Part shown: one piece after another, positions 55,924 through 64,000 of the stretch
Position numbering within the stretch: position 1 is the stretch's first letter
Layout: each line of letters starts with the position of its first letter
Assembly (NCBI RefSeq): GCF_013372125.1
Contig: NZ_CP053826.1
Span: 806,001-870,000, forward strand
Reading direction: 5' to 3'
DNA: 64,000 nt
Source: Campylobacter curvus
GTDB lineage: Bacteria; Campylobacterota; Campylobacteria; Campylobacterales; Campylobacteraceae
Program-made: the position numbers and the translations under genes
Notes under the pieces: generated by a model
The model's database searches: none
The model's input: only the letters and a program-made list of their open reading frames with translations
What the model was told of the DNA's origin: nothing

Positions 55924-56649
55924 CTATCTATAAAACACTCGGCTTAGATATAGGCCTTGCGCTGCGGCGGGTATCCTGGTGAGTGGCTTTTTGTGATTTA
56001 GGGCTAAATTTAGCAGCTCGTCGCCGTCTTTTAATTTTAGAGCTTTTAGCAGGCTTGCGACCATTAGTCTTACCTGCGCTCTTAAAAAGCCGTTTGCCTT
56101 AAAGACGATGACGGTTTTGTTTTTGTATTCGTAGCAGTATGCTTTGTAAATTTCGCGAATAGGGCTTTTCGTGCCGCTTCCTGTTTTCATAAACGCGCTA
56201 AAATCATGCTTCCCGATAAAAATTTTAAGTATATGATTTGCACGAGCGGTATCAAATTTAGGCGCTAAAAGGCAGTAATCCGCGCGAAAAACATCGTATC
56301 TACCGTGATCTATGATGTAGCGATATAGTCTCGCCTTTGCATCGTATCTGGCCTGAAAATTTTCATTTACGCGCTTTATGCTTTTTATATGTATGAAAGG
56401 ATGCGCGTGGCGGTTTATGAGGTTTTTAAGACGATCAAGGTCTTTAAAATGCTCCCCGCACTCCACCGCAGCACTCTGAGCCGTCGCATGCACGCCCTTA
56501 TCGGTGCGCGAGCTTAAAACCAGTTTGCCAAAGATGCCCACATGAGCCAGCGTACGGGCTAGGGCGTCTTGGACGCCGTTTTCATGCGGCTGGGTCTGAG
56601 AGCCCTGAAATTTTGAGCCGTCGTAGCTAAAGATGAGCTGAATTTTCAT
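55924..56649 (-). CDS. truA: tRNA pseudouridine synthase A
   Basis: Makes pseudouridine 38-40 in the anticodon arm. The 241-residue protein has SYDGSKFQGSQTQP, the catalytic SSRTDKGVHATAQSAAVE (Asp), and LYRYIIDHGRYD. ATG 56649 overlaps the upstream stop by one base (TGATG); the TTG just before it is rejected. The run truA-LptF/G-prepilin peptidase-uppS-hypothetical-coaBC-glmU matches C. jejuni Cj0827 to Cj0821. Confidence 0.95.
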   Translation of the reverse strand: MKIQLIFSYDGSKFQGSQTQPHENGVQDALARTLAHVGIFGKLVLSSRTDKGVHATAQSAAVECGEHFKDLDRLKNLINRHAHPFIHIKSIKRVNENFQARYDAKARLYRYIIDHGRYDVFRADYCLLAPKFDTARANHILKIFIGKHDFSAFMKTGSGTKSPIREIYKAYCYEYKNKTVIVFKANGFLRAQVRLMVASLLKALKLKDGDELLNLALNHKKPLTRIPAAAQGLYLSRVFYR

Positions 56650-57677
56650 CAATACCTTCGCATGATCTTAAATTTATAAAACCAAACTCCGGCGGCAAAA
56701 AACGCCGCGAATACTCCCGGTATAGCTATGATCGGACGCGGGCTTAGCAGCATTATGAGCGTAAAATATCCAAACAATATCCCAAACGTGCCAAGATATA
56801 CCGCACCCTTTTCGTATCGGTATGTCACGATACCAAAGCTTATGGCAAAGAGCGTCGTCGCTAGCGGGAAAAGTGCGACCAAAACGTAAGTGCTAAGATC
56901 TTTTTTGCGCTTGGTGCTGGTCTTTGCCTCGAGCCAGTACTCTTTTATGCTGTCTACATCGTTTATTTTCTCGTTTTGTGCGGTGCGGATAGTCATGGAT
57001 TTAAAGTTGCTTTGATGATAGACCTTGTCTCTCATATCGTAAATTTTGCCGTTGTTTAGGGATAGCTCTATGTTTGATTTCGTATTTATCATCTTGGCGT
57101 TTTGTGCGACTATGAGGCGTTGCGAGTCTTTGATAAAGGGGTTGAACATCACGATATTTTTATAGATCGTGCCGTTCTCGTCGCTTCCTTCACTGCCTAC
57201 ATAGACCATCCAGTCTGAAAATTTTTGCCCAAATTGTGTCGGCTTTAAATTTAGCTTCGCGACGGTCTTTTTGTAGTCGATGAAATTTGAGTTGAGCTCC
57301 GAGGCTATCGGTATCATGACGATCGCAACTATCAGCAAAAGTGCGCTTAAGGCGGCAGAAAACGCCAGGAAAAATTTAGCGATGGAATTTGGCGAGCTTC
57401 CTAAGGTGAAAATGACGATGCTTTCGTTTTCTTTGGATAGGCGAAAGAGCGTCATCGCAAGCGCTACGAAAAATGCGATAGGAACGACAAAGAGCAAGAC
57501 ACGCGGCAGCATGAACATATAAAGCTTCAAAAGCTCGCCAAACGTTATCTCGATATATGACGTCACGCGGGCGATCTGGATGAAAAAGACTATCGACATT
57601 ATCAAAAAAAGCGTGCTAAAGAGCGACGCGAACGTGCCTAGAAAGTTGTATAAAAGATATTTGTTGACCCTACTCAT
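56649..57677 (-). CDS. LptF/LptG-family LPS export permease
   Basis: A 342-residue inner-membrane protein of the YjgP/YjgQ family that carries lipooligosaccharide out of the inner membrane with LptB. Three N-terminal helices (about 10-30, 50-75, 100-125), a periplasmic beta-rich part (about 130-255, FSDWMVYVGSEGSDENGTIYKNI) and three C-terminal helices. Whether it is LptF or LptG cannot be decided. It overlaps the prepilin peptidase gene by 8 bases. Confidence 0.88.
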   Translation of the reverse strand: MSRVNKYLLYNFLGTFASLFSTLFLIMSIVFFIQIARVTSYIEITFGELLKLYMFMLPRVLLFVVPIAFFVALAMTLFRLSKENESIVIFTLGSSPNSIAKFFLAFSAALSALLLIVAIVMIPIASELNSNFIDYKKTVAKLNLKPTQFGQKFSDWMVYVGSEGSDENGTIYKNIVMFNPFIKDSQRLIVAQNAKMINTKSNIELSLNNGKIYDMRDKVYHQSNFKSMTIRTAQNEKINDVDSIKEYWLEAKTSTKRKKDLSTYVLVALFPLATTLFAISFGIVTYRYEKGAVYLGTFGILFGYFTLIMLLSPRPIIAIPGVFAAFFAAGVWFYKFKIMRRY

Positions 57678-58467
57678 AAAGCATCTCTATAAAATTTAAA
57701 ATTTCTGTATCAAAGACATAGGTTACGACTAGTCCTGCGCTCAAAAACGGCACGAACGCCAGCTCGTAGCCGCTCTTTCGCACCAGCGCATACACCGGCA
57801 GTGTCAAGATCGCAGCAAGATAGACCGCAAAAAGGGCGAGCTTTAGCGGCAGCACCGCACCTATGATAGCGGCTATAAAGATGTCTGCGCTACCCATCGC
57901 CTCCTTTTTCATAGCCGCACTTACGATAAGCCTAAGCAGCCAAAATCCAAACGCAAAGCCAAAGGCGTTTATAAACGCCGAAAAATCGCCAAACCATAAA
58001 ATTTCACGCGCTGCGTAAATAAGCGCGAAGCCAAGTGCGGCAAAGAGCAAAACGTCCGGCACGGCTTTAAATTTTATATCTATGAGGCTAAGAGCTAGCA
58101 GCATGATAAAGCAAAGTCCCAGCAAAACGGCACTTGCAAGCGTTTGGACATTTAGCATATCGCCGCACTCTTTGTAAAAGCAAAGCAGCATCAAAGCGCC
58201 GGAAGCCGCCTCGACTAGCGGGTAGCTCGGACTGATCTTGGCTTTACAAAAGGCGCATCTACCGCGTAAAAATAGCCACGACAGAAGCGGGATGTTGTGA
58301 TAAAATTTCAATGTCTTGCCGCATTTAGTGCAGTGAGATGGTGGGAAATTCACGCTCTGCGCGCGTGGCAGGCGATATATCAAAACGTTTGAAAACGAGC
58401 CTATGCAAACGCCAAAAATCAGGAAAAACAGCCCCCAAATCACGTATAAACCATCGTAAATATCCAT
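57670..58467 (-). CDS. A24-family prepilin peptidase
   Basis: Bifunctional leader peptidase and N-methylase of type II/IV systems, a multi-pass membrane enzyme of 265 residues. Zinc-finger-like CTKC...CAFC (about 43-72), catalytic aspartates in SLIDIKFKAVPD and MGSADIFIAA (FGxGD-like), and about eight helices. Needed for type IV pilus or competence pseudopilin processing, which fits with the ComEA-like protein at 36482. ATG 58467 is chosen; the annotated-looking TTG 58470 lies one codon earlier. Overlaps uppS. Confidence 0.93.
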   Translation of the reverse strand: MDIYDGLYVIWGLFFLIFGVCIGSFSNVLIYRLPRAQSVNFPPSHCTKCGKTLKFYHNIPLLSWLFLRGRCAFCKAKISPSYPLVEAASGALMLLCFYKECGDMLNVQTLASAVLLGLCFIMLLALSLIDIKFKAVPDVLLFAALGFALIYAAREILWFGDFSAFINAFGFAFGFWLLRLIVSAAMKKEAMGSADIFIAAIIGAVLPLKLALFAVYLAAILTLPVYALVRKSGYELAFVPFLSAGLVVTYVFDTEILNFIEMLYE

Positions 58468-59138
58468 CAAACCCCACCAAACCTTCTATTTTTTTGCCTG
58501 TAGTCTTTGACTATCGCTCCAAGCTCTTTTTTGCTAAATTCCGGCCAGAGCGTCTTTGTAAATGCAAGCTCGGCATAGCTAGCCTGCCAAAGCATGAAAT
58601 TTGACAGCCTCTGCTCGCCGCCAGTCCTGATGAGTAGATCGATATCCTCGCTCTCGTCCAGTTTGGCGCTTATGCTGGCCTCGTTTATTAGCTCGCCGTT
58701 TTTTGCCAGTGCCCTAAACGCTCGCACCAGCTCGTCGCGCGCGCCATAATTTATGGCTAAATTCAGCTTTAGCTTTTTATTGTCCTTTGTCAGCTCTTTA
58801 AGCAGCGAAATTTCAGCCTTTAGCTCCCGACCAAACGGCTCTATATCGCCAATGGTCGTAAATTTTATGCCGTTGTTTAAAAAATTTTCTCGCTTTGAAA
58901 CGAGGAATTTTTTAAGCAGATCCATTAAAAATTCGACCTCTTTTTGCGGTCGTTTCCAGTTTTCGGTGCTAAATGCGTAAAGGCTGAGAATTGTAACGCC
59001 CTCATCGATACAAAATTCACACATCGCTTCAACGACGCTAGCCCCGACCTCGTGCCCTTTCGTGCGTAAAAAGCCGCGCCTTTTCGCCCAGCGCCCGTTG
59101 CCGTCCATGATGATACCAAGATGTTTTAACTCGTTCAA
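58467..59138 (-). CDS. uppS: Undecaprenyl diphosphate synthase
   Basis: Makes the C55 lipid carrier for peptidoglycan and LOS from farnesyl diphosphate and eight isopentenyl diphosphates. Motifs HLGIIMDGNGRWAKRRGF (catalytic Asp), FLRTKGHEVGA, LSLYAFSTENWKRPQKEVEFLM and DLLIRTGGEQRLSNFMLWQASYAE. 223 residues. Start is TTG 59138 with AAGGGA upstream, giving the MNELKHLG start common to Campylobacter. Confidence 0.95.
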   Translation of the reverse strand: MNELKHLGIIMDGNGRWAKRRGFLRTKGHEVGASVVEAMCEFCIDEGVTILSLYAFSTENWKRPQKEVEFLMDLLKKFLVSKRENFLNNGIKFTTIGDIEPFGRELKAEISLLKELTKDNKKLKLNLAINYGARDELVRAFRALAKNGELINEASISAKLDESEDIDLLIRTGGEQRLSNFMLWQASYAELAFTKTLWPEFSKKELGAIVKDYRQKNRRFGGV

Positions 59139-59139
59139 A

Positions 59140-59826
59140 TTATCCCTTAAAATCGACTATCTTATCGTCTTTGCTCCAAAATGGCAAGACATTTTGCACG
59201 CCGATATCACATGCAAATTCCTTTTTTAAAAGCGCCGCAACGTTTTTAAATGGCGTCATAACGTGTGAAATTTCACCTTTTTCGAGCCCAAAAACGATCG
59301 GCGCGAAATTTGAAAATACGAGATAAATCCAGCTTTTGCTCCTATCTTTTTTTAGCTGAAGGAGGCCAAGGACGCCGTTATAGACAAAGGGGATGTGGAT
59401 GATGCTTTCTTGCAGGGCCGTTATCATTTTGGTGTAAATTTTAAATTCCTCTTTGTTTTGCGTGGTGCTTAAGACCTCAAAAATATGCTCGTAAAGCCAG
59501 CTTAAATTTGGCTGCGAGATCAGATTTTCAATGAGCCAAAGCCCGTTTTCAAACGCGTGAAATTCCAAAATTTTAGGCTTTTCAAACATATTTCTTATGA
59601 GGATATTTTCGCTGGCGCTCTCTATCTCGCCCCAGTATTGGCTGCCGACATTTAGCGGCTTTAGGCTTTTTGTATTCAGGCTTTTGTCTGCAAATTTCAA
59701 AATATATCTATTAAAGCCTATCTTTTCGTTGACCTTTAGGCTTATTGGCAGCGACGTATTTAAGGGTATGGGCGAGCTGTTTTGAGCTGCGGCTATCCTT
59801 TGAACGCGTGAAATTTTTTCTATCAT
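59140..59826 (-). CDS. Conserved hypothetical protein, Cj0823-type
   Basis: A 228-residue soluble protein from ATG 59826. It overlaps the coaBC stop (ATGA) and ends one base before uppS, so it is in the operon. It has no signal or membrane segment. It begins IEKISRVQRIAAAQNSSPIPLNTSLP, then alternating strands (FNRYILKFADKSLNTKSLKPLNVGSQYWGEI) and a helical half. By position it matches C. jejuni Cj0823. The N-terminal part recalls flagellar hook-length control proteins, but I would not assign that. Confidence 0.85.
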   Translation of the reverse strand: MIEKISRVQRIAAAQNSSPIPLNTSLPISLKVNEKIGFNRYILKFADKSLNTKSLKPLNVGSQYWGEIESASENILIRNMFEKPKILEFHAFENGLWLIENLISQPNLSWLYEHIFEVLSTTQNKEEFKIYTKMITALQESIIHIPFVYNGVLGLLQLKKDRSKSWIYLVFSNFAPIVFGLEKGEISHVMTPFKNVAALLKKEFACDIGVQNVLPFWSKDDKIVDFKG

Positions 59827-60998
59827 AATCTGCTTGCAAGATCTAGGATTTGTTTGGCGATCTCGCTTTTTTGCGCCATTTTTAGCTGTGTTTCGCCGTT
59901 TTTGGTGATAAATGTCACCTCGTTTACTTCGCTGCCAAAGGCATTTTGATCGGTGAGCACGTTTAAGCAAACGGCGTCAAGGCCTTTGTTTGAAAGCATT
60001 TTCTGCGCGCTTTGCTTGGCGTTTGCAGGGTCAAATTCCATCTTAAAGCCGATCTTTTTGCAGCTAAATTTTGCGAGCTCGTTTAGGATATCTAAATTTT
60101 GCACCAGCTTTAGGCTCCACTGCTTGCCAAGCTCCTCTTTTTTGAGCTTGCCGCTAAATTTCTCCTCGCTTACGTAATCGCTCACCGCAGCGCACATCAC
60201 GAGCAAGTTGGCATTTTTACACTCGTCTTGGCAAATTTTCAAAAGCTCGCCGCTTGAGCGAAATTTCACGACCTTATACGGCAAATCTCGCGTCTCAAAG
60301 CTCGCTGCTAGCGTCACATTCGCACCTGCGAAATAAAACGCGTCTGCAAGCGCTCTTGCCATTTTGCCGCTTGAAAGGTTCGTTATCGCGCGCACATCGT
60401 CTATCTTTTCTGTCGTCGCACCGCCCGTGACTAGGACGTTTTTGTCTTTGAAATTTTGCTCGCTAAGCTTGCGGATAGCTTCGTAGATGATAGTTTCAGG
60501 TTCGCTAAGTCCGCCTTTGCCCTCATCGCCGCAGGCTAAAATTTTATTTACGGGCCCTACTATGCTAGCTCCGTTTCGTTTTAAAATTTCGAGGCTGTTT
60601 TGGGTGGCGAAGTGGCTTATCATTTTGTCGTTTGCCGCCGGTGCGATGACGAGAGGCACGGCCGAAGCGGCTATGAGCGTTTGCATGAATACATTATCGC
60701 AAATACCGCTTGCTAGCTTGTTTATGGTATTTACGGAGGCCGGTGCTATCAGCACGAGATCCATTTTTGCATAGGCGATGTGATTTACACCAGCTTGCCA
60801 GTCCTCGCTGACACTGCTTAAGACGCGGTGCGCACTAAGGGCTTCAAAGCCTGCGATAGAGCAAAATTTGAGCGCTCCGTCGCTTAATGCGACATACACG
60901 TCAGCGCCTTGTTTTTTTAATAGCGACAAAATTTCATAAGCCTTGTAAAATGCGATGCTGCCGCAGACTGCGAGTAAAATTTTTTTATTTTTCAGCAT
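59823..60998 (-). CDS. coaBC: Phosphopantothenoylcysteine decarboxylase / synthetase
   Basis: Bifunctional coenzyme A enzyme. CoaC half (about 1-180): flavin site AVCGSIAFYKAYEI, active His in NHIAYAK, PAANDKM (PASANT-like) and the Cys flap ILACGDEGKG. CoaB half: LVTGGATTEKIDDVRAITNLSSGKMA, and AAVSDY. ATG 60998 gives 391 residues; a TTG at 61010 is four codons earlier. It overlaps the end of glmU by about 14 bases. Confidence 0.95.
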   Translation of the reverse strand: MLKNKKILLAVCGSIAFYKAYEILSLLKKQGADVYVALSDGALKFCSIAGFEALSAHRVLSSVSEDWQAGVNHIAYAKMDLVLIAPASVNTINKLASGICDNVFMQTLIAASAVPLVIAPAANDKMISHFATQNSLEILKRNGASIVGPVNKILACGDEGKGGLSEPETIIYEAIRKLSEQNFKDKNVLVTGGATTEKIDDVRAITNLSSGKMARALADAFYFAGANVTLAASFETRDLPYKVVKFRSSGELLKICQDECKNANLLVMCAAVSDYVSEEKFSGKLKKEELGKQWSLKLVQNLDILNELAKFSCKKIGFKMEFDPANAKQSAQKMLSNKGLDAVCLNVLTDQNAFGSEVNEVTFITKNGETQLKMAQKSEIAKQILDLASRL

Positions 60999-62292
60999 CG
61001 TTTTTGCCAAAAAATTTATAGAAAAATCCGGCTTTGTTTTCTTGTTTGCCTCTGCTTATGGCGAGCGCTCCGCTTGGAACGTCGTTTGTTATCGTGCTTC
61101 CTGCGGCGATGATGACGTCATCGGCGATATTCACGGGTGCTACTAGCTGCGTGTCCGAGCCGATGAAGACATTTTTGCCGATTGTTGTTTTATATTTTGC
61201 CTTGCCGTCGTAGTTGCATGTTATCGTACCACATCCTACGTTCGTGCCGCTAGCTATCTCGCAGTCGCCAAGATAGCTTAGATGTCCGGCCTTTACGCCG
61301 TCAAGCACTCCTTTTTTGACTTCGACGAAATTTCCTATATGCGTGTTTTTTATCTCGCTTTTTGGGCGGATGTGTGCGAGTGGCCCGATATCAGAGCCTT
61401 CTATCACGCTGTCTTCTACGACGCTGCAGCTTTTTATTATGCTTTCTTTGATATGGCAAGCGCCCAGGATGCTGACATTTTCTTCAAGCACGCATTCGCC
61501 TTCAAATTTAGCTCTACTGTCGATGAAAATGCTTTCTGGAAGGCGCATCAAAACGCCCGCTTTCATCAAGTCCTGCTTTATCTCGTCTTGCATGATCTTT
61601 TCGGCTACGCTAAGCTGGAATTTATCATTTATACCCATAAAATTTTGCTCACTGACATTTACGGCTACGCATTTAAAGCCGCGTTCGTTGGCGATTTTTA
61701 TCGTATCGGTGAGGTAAAATTCTTTCTGGGCGTTTTCGTTTTTTATGAGAGGTAAAATCTCTTCTAAAATTTCACGTTTGAAGCAGTAGCAGCCCGCATT
61801 TACACTCTTTATGGCTAGCTCGGCTTCGCTGGCGTCTTTTTGCTCGACGATCGCCTCCACCTTGCCGCCTTTTATGATGACGCGTCCGTATCCAAAGGGG
61901 TTTGTAGCCTCAAAGCAGCTCATCGCTATATCAGCGTCCGCGTTTGCCAGCCTCATTAGATCAGTAGATCTTACAAGGGGCATGTCTCCGCATGTGACGA
62001 TGACCTTTTTGCCGCTTAGCGTAGCGCTTTTTAGTGCGCCCGCCGTTCCCGGGAAATTTTCTAGATCTTGAGTGTAAATTTTAGTCTGAGGGAAAATTTC
62101 TTTTATCTTTTGGCTGATCAGCTCTTTTTCATAGTGGAGCACGACGCCTACGTCGTTTGTGATAGCATAAGCTTGTTTTAGGATATGTATGATCATAGGC
62201 TCGCCACAAAGCTCAAAGAGCACTTTCGGGCGTTTTGACTTCATTCTGGTACCTAGACCTGCGGCTAGGATTATTATGCTTGTATCGTTCAT
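60985..62292 (-). CDS. glmU: Bifunctional UDP-GlcNAc pyrophosphorylase / GlcN-1-P acetyltransferase
   Basis: Makes UDP-N-acetylglucosamine for cell wall and LOS. Uridylyltransferase half: IIILAAGLGTRMKSKRPKVLFEL, VTCGDMPLV. Acetyltransferase half: left-handed beta-helix hexapeptides (IGPLAHIRPKSEI, GVKAGHLSYLGDCEIASG, NVGCGTITCNYDG). 435 residues from ATG 62292, a normal length. First gene of the minus-strand run and divergent from motA. Confidence 0.95.
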   Translation of the reverse strand: MNDTSIIILAAGLGTRMKSKRPKVLFELCGEPMIIHILKQAYAITNDVGVVLHYEKELISQKIKEIFPQTKIYTQDLENFPGTAGALKSATLSGKKVIVTCGDMPLVRSTDLMRLANADADIAMSCFEATNPFGYGRVIIKGGKVEAIVEQKDASEAELAIKSVNAGCYCFKREILEEILPLIKNENAQKEFYLTDTIKIANERGFKCVAVNVSEQNFMGINDKFQLSVAEKIMQDEIKQDLMKAGVLMRLPESIFIDSRAKFEGECVLEENVSILGACHIKESIIKSCSVVEDSVIEGSDIGPLAHIRPKSEIKNTHIGNFVEVKKGVLDGVKAGHLSYLGDCEIASGTNVGCGTITCNYDGKAKYKTTIGKNVFIGSDTQLVAPVNIADDVIIAAGSTITNDVPSGALAISRGKQENKAGFFYKFFGKNDAEK

Positions 62293-62398
62293 TTTCAAGC
62301 CTTTTTCTGGTAAAAATTTCTAAGATTGTATCAAAAAAACGCAAATAATTTTTTAAATTTAACGATGGTTTCAACAAAAACTTAATAGAATAGGCACT

Positions 62399-62404
62399 TA
62401 TAAT
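62399..62404 (+). promoter_or_regulatory. Candidate -10 box for motAB
   Basis: TATAAT with a GCACT upstream, 21 bases before motA ATG; GGTGCG-type AGGTG stands 5 bases before the start. It fits sigma-70; I saw no sigma-28 or sigma-54 element. Confidence 0.5.
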
Positions 62405-62424
62405 AAAGGAAAAAGTGAGGTGCG

Positions 62425-63189
62425 ATGGATCTAGGAACCGTTGTCGGCTGGGTTTTGACGTTGGTTTTGTTATTTGGATCGATGGCGATCGGCGTTGGCA
62501 TCGGGCCTTATATCGATGTTCCTTCGGTAATGATCGTTTTTGGTGGTACGATCGGTGTCATGATGGTCGGCTTTAAGATGGAGACGCTAAAGAGCGTGTT
62601 CAAATTTTACGGCATCGCGGTCAAGCCTACTCAGATAAATTTAGCCGCAACTATAAAAAAGATCGTGGATTATTCTACCAAAGCCCGTAAAGACGGAATA
62701 TTGGCACTTGAAAACGATGTGAATAACGAAGTCAATCAATTTTTAAAAAAAGGTCTGTCTATGGCAGTAGACGGCAACGAGCCAGACGCCATACGTGCGC
62801 TTTTAGAGATAGACATGGATCAATCAAGCGCCAGACATACGAACAATATCAAAATTTTCGAGCAAGTCGGCGGCTTCGCCGGTGCGATGGGTATGATAGG
62901 CACACTGATAGGCCTTGTCGCGATGCTTTTAAACATGTCTGATCCAAGCGCAATAGGTCCGTCGATGGCGGTCGCCTTGCTAACGACGCTTTATGGTGCG
63001 ATGATAGGCAACATCATAGGTGCTCCGGTCGGAAATATCCTATCCATACGCGATGCGGACGAGGCGCTTGAAAAACAAGTCGTTTTAGAGGGCATAATGT
63101 CTATACAAGCAGGCGATAATCCGCGAACTCTCGAGGCTAAACTGCTTGCTTTCTTGCCGCCAAAAGATAGAAAAAGTCAGTTCGAGTAA
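62425..63189 (+). CDS. motA: Flagellar stator protein MotA
   Basis: Proton-channel subunit of the flagellar motor. 254 residues with four membrane helices (about 5-25, 32-50, 150-172, 185-205), a large cytosolic loop (ARKDGILALENDVNNEVNQFLKKG...), and the conserved PSAIGPSMAVALLTTLYGAMIGN. Stop is 8 bases before motB, so they are co-expressed. Confidence 0.96.
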   Translation: MDLGTVVGWVLTLVLLFGSMAIGVGIGPYIDVPSVMIVFGGTIGVMMVGFKMETLKSVFKFYGIAVKPTQINLAATIKKIVDYSTKARKDGILALENDVNNEVNQFLKKGLSMAVDGNEPDAIRALLEIDMDQSSARHTNNIKIFEQVGGFAGAMGMIGTLIGLVAMLLNMSDPSAIGPSMAVALLTTLYGAMIGNIIGAPVGNILSIRDADEALEKQVVLEGIMSIQAGDNPRTLEAKLLAFLPPKDRKSQFE

Positions 63190-63197
63190 AATTTAAG

Positions 63198-63986
63198 ATG
63201 CCAAAGCTTATAAACCCAAATGATTGTCCAAAGTGCATGCCCGAGTGGCTCGCGACATTTGGGGACTTGATGTCGCTTTTGCTTTGCTTTTTCGTTTTGC
63301 TGCTCTCTATGGCTACGATGGATGCCAAAAAGGTCGAAGCTGCGGTAGGCTCACTAGCAGGCGCTCTTAGCGTGCTTGAGGGTGGCGCTAGACCGGACAA
63401 TCAAGACGATCAAGAGAGTGAGCTCGAAAAACAGATAAAAAAAACAAAAGGGCAGTCCACCAGCTCTCAAGGCGAATTTAGCGAGCTCTCCGCCACGATA
63501 AAGAAAATAAACGAGCTTTTAAGTGCTGGCGGAGCTCCTGAAGTCAGCATGGAGGAGAGCGAAGACGGCTTTATCATACGATTGCCATCGGACTTGTTCT
63601 TTGAGCCCGGAAAAGCGCAGATAGAAAATGACGATGCAAGGCTATTTTTAAAAAGGATCGCGATGGTCATCGCTAAGTTAAGCCCTGATGTAAATATCAA
63701 TATCATCGGCCATACAGACGATCAAAAGCCTGATATGAATTCCATCTTTAAAGATAACTGGCAGCTTTCGACCGCGCGAGCGATAAGCGTAGTCGAGGAG
63801 ATGATGATAGACGGCGTGGACGCTAGAAAGCTCATAGCCTCGGGCAGGGCGTCTTACGATCCTTTTGCTAGCAATCAAACCCCTGAGGGCAGGGCGAAAA
63901 ACAACCGCGTGGAGATACACTTCGTATCGCTTGATAGAAAAAACAAAGAGGCTACTAAAAAAAGTATCCTTGACGTAGGAAAATGA
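63198..63986 (+). CDS. motB: Flagellar stator protein MotB
   Basis: Peptidoglycan-anchored stator subunit. 262 residues with the single helix MSLLLCFFVLLLSMATMD; the proton Asp lies in TFGDLM (about 23). A plug and linker follow, then an OmpA-like peptidoglycan-binding domain with IIGHTDDQKPDM and ASGRASYDPFASN and NNRVEIHF at the end. Length fits. Confidence 0.96.
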   Translation: MPKLINPNDCPKCMPEWLATFGDLMSLLLCFFVLLLSMATMDAKKVEAAVGSLAGALSVLEGGARPDNQDDQESELEKQIKKTKGQSTSSQGEFSELSATIKKINELLSAGGAPEVSMEESEDGFIIRLPSDLFFEPGKAQIENDDARLFLKRIAMVIAKLSPDVNINIIGHTDDQKPDMNSIFKDNWQLSTARAISVVEEMMIDGVDARKLIASGRASYDPFASNQTPEGRAKNNRVEIHFVSLDRKNKEATKKSILDVGK

Positions 63987-64000
63987 CGATGAGAGCGCTG
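63983..64000 (+). CDS. Possible start of next gene, cut by window end
   Basis: An ATG overlapping the motB stop (ATGA) opens a frame reading MTMRAL to the window edge, the coupling style seen between other genes here. Too short to identify. Confidence 0.3.

Overview
The window is a chromosomal segment of a Campylobacter, most likely from the C. concisus / C. curvus / C. rectus / C. showae group. Three things point there. The order 16S, tRNA-Ala, tRNA-Ile, 23S, 5S is that of the genus. Gene runs match Campylobacter jejuni from memory: the Cj0787-ciaD-cca-purU run and the glmU-coaBC-Cj0823-uppS-prepilin peptidase-lptF/G-truA run. Both 16S and 23S rRNA carry intervening sequences of the kind known in this genus. 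The species is an inference.

Layout. 1-10.8 kb: end of a type II asparaginase, a LysE exporter, leuD-leuB, a small TPR-like protein, a CiaD-like invasion effector candidate, cca, a broken outer-membrane barrel gene behind a G14 tract, purU, trmL, a secreted nuclease-like protein, a 47-residue membrane protein and glyS. 10.8-16.5 kb: a tight minus-strand operon headed by a Fur-family regulator, with an HMA-like protein, a ferritin-like helical protein, three small membrane proteins, a P1B-type ATPase with an unusual membrane motif, another membrane protein and ModD. This looks like a ferrosome (fez-type) iron organelle operon. 16.6-29.4 kb: housekeeping and envelope genes (two SYLF proteins, TRIC channel, argD, MidA-type methyltransferase, ybaK, fliL, acpS, radA, ftsY, TlpA lipoprotein, 5-formyl-THF cyclo-ligase, rny, DedA, DUF945).

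29.4-36.3 kb: one complete rRNA operon. Its spacers hold two families of repeated, structured elements. Family 1 (four copies) lies directly before 16S, tRNA-Ala and 23S, with one more copy inside the 16S intervening sequence. Family 2 (four copies) lies before tRNA-Ile and 5S and after tRNA-Ala and 23S. So every mature RNA in the operon is preceded by one of the two. Stem positions covary between copies. Long complementary stems bracket 16S and 23S.

36.4-64 kb: a ComEA-like secreted HhH protein, a 1.1 kb non-coding region rich in inverted repeats, ribB with a degenerate RibA half, a dCache chemoreceptor, a half-size EamA transporter, a WGR protein, ogt, an enlarged acnB, a secreted alpha/beta hydrolase, an ankyrin protein, an SDR oxidoreductase, an NhaC-type antiporter, trmA, a CoA-binding protein, ilvA, a twice-frameshifted Imm26-like gene, a DUF4230 protein, the minus-strand truA to glmU run, and motAB.

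The two observations most worth following are the ferrosome-like operon and the duplicated RNA elements of the rRNA operon. No CRISPR array, insertion sequence, transposase or prophage gene was seen.
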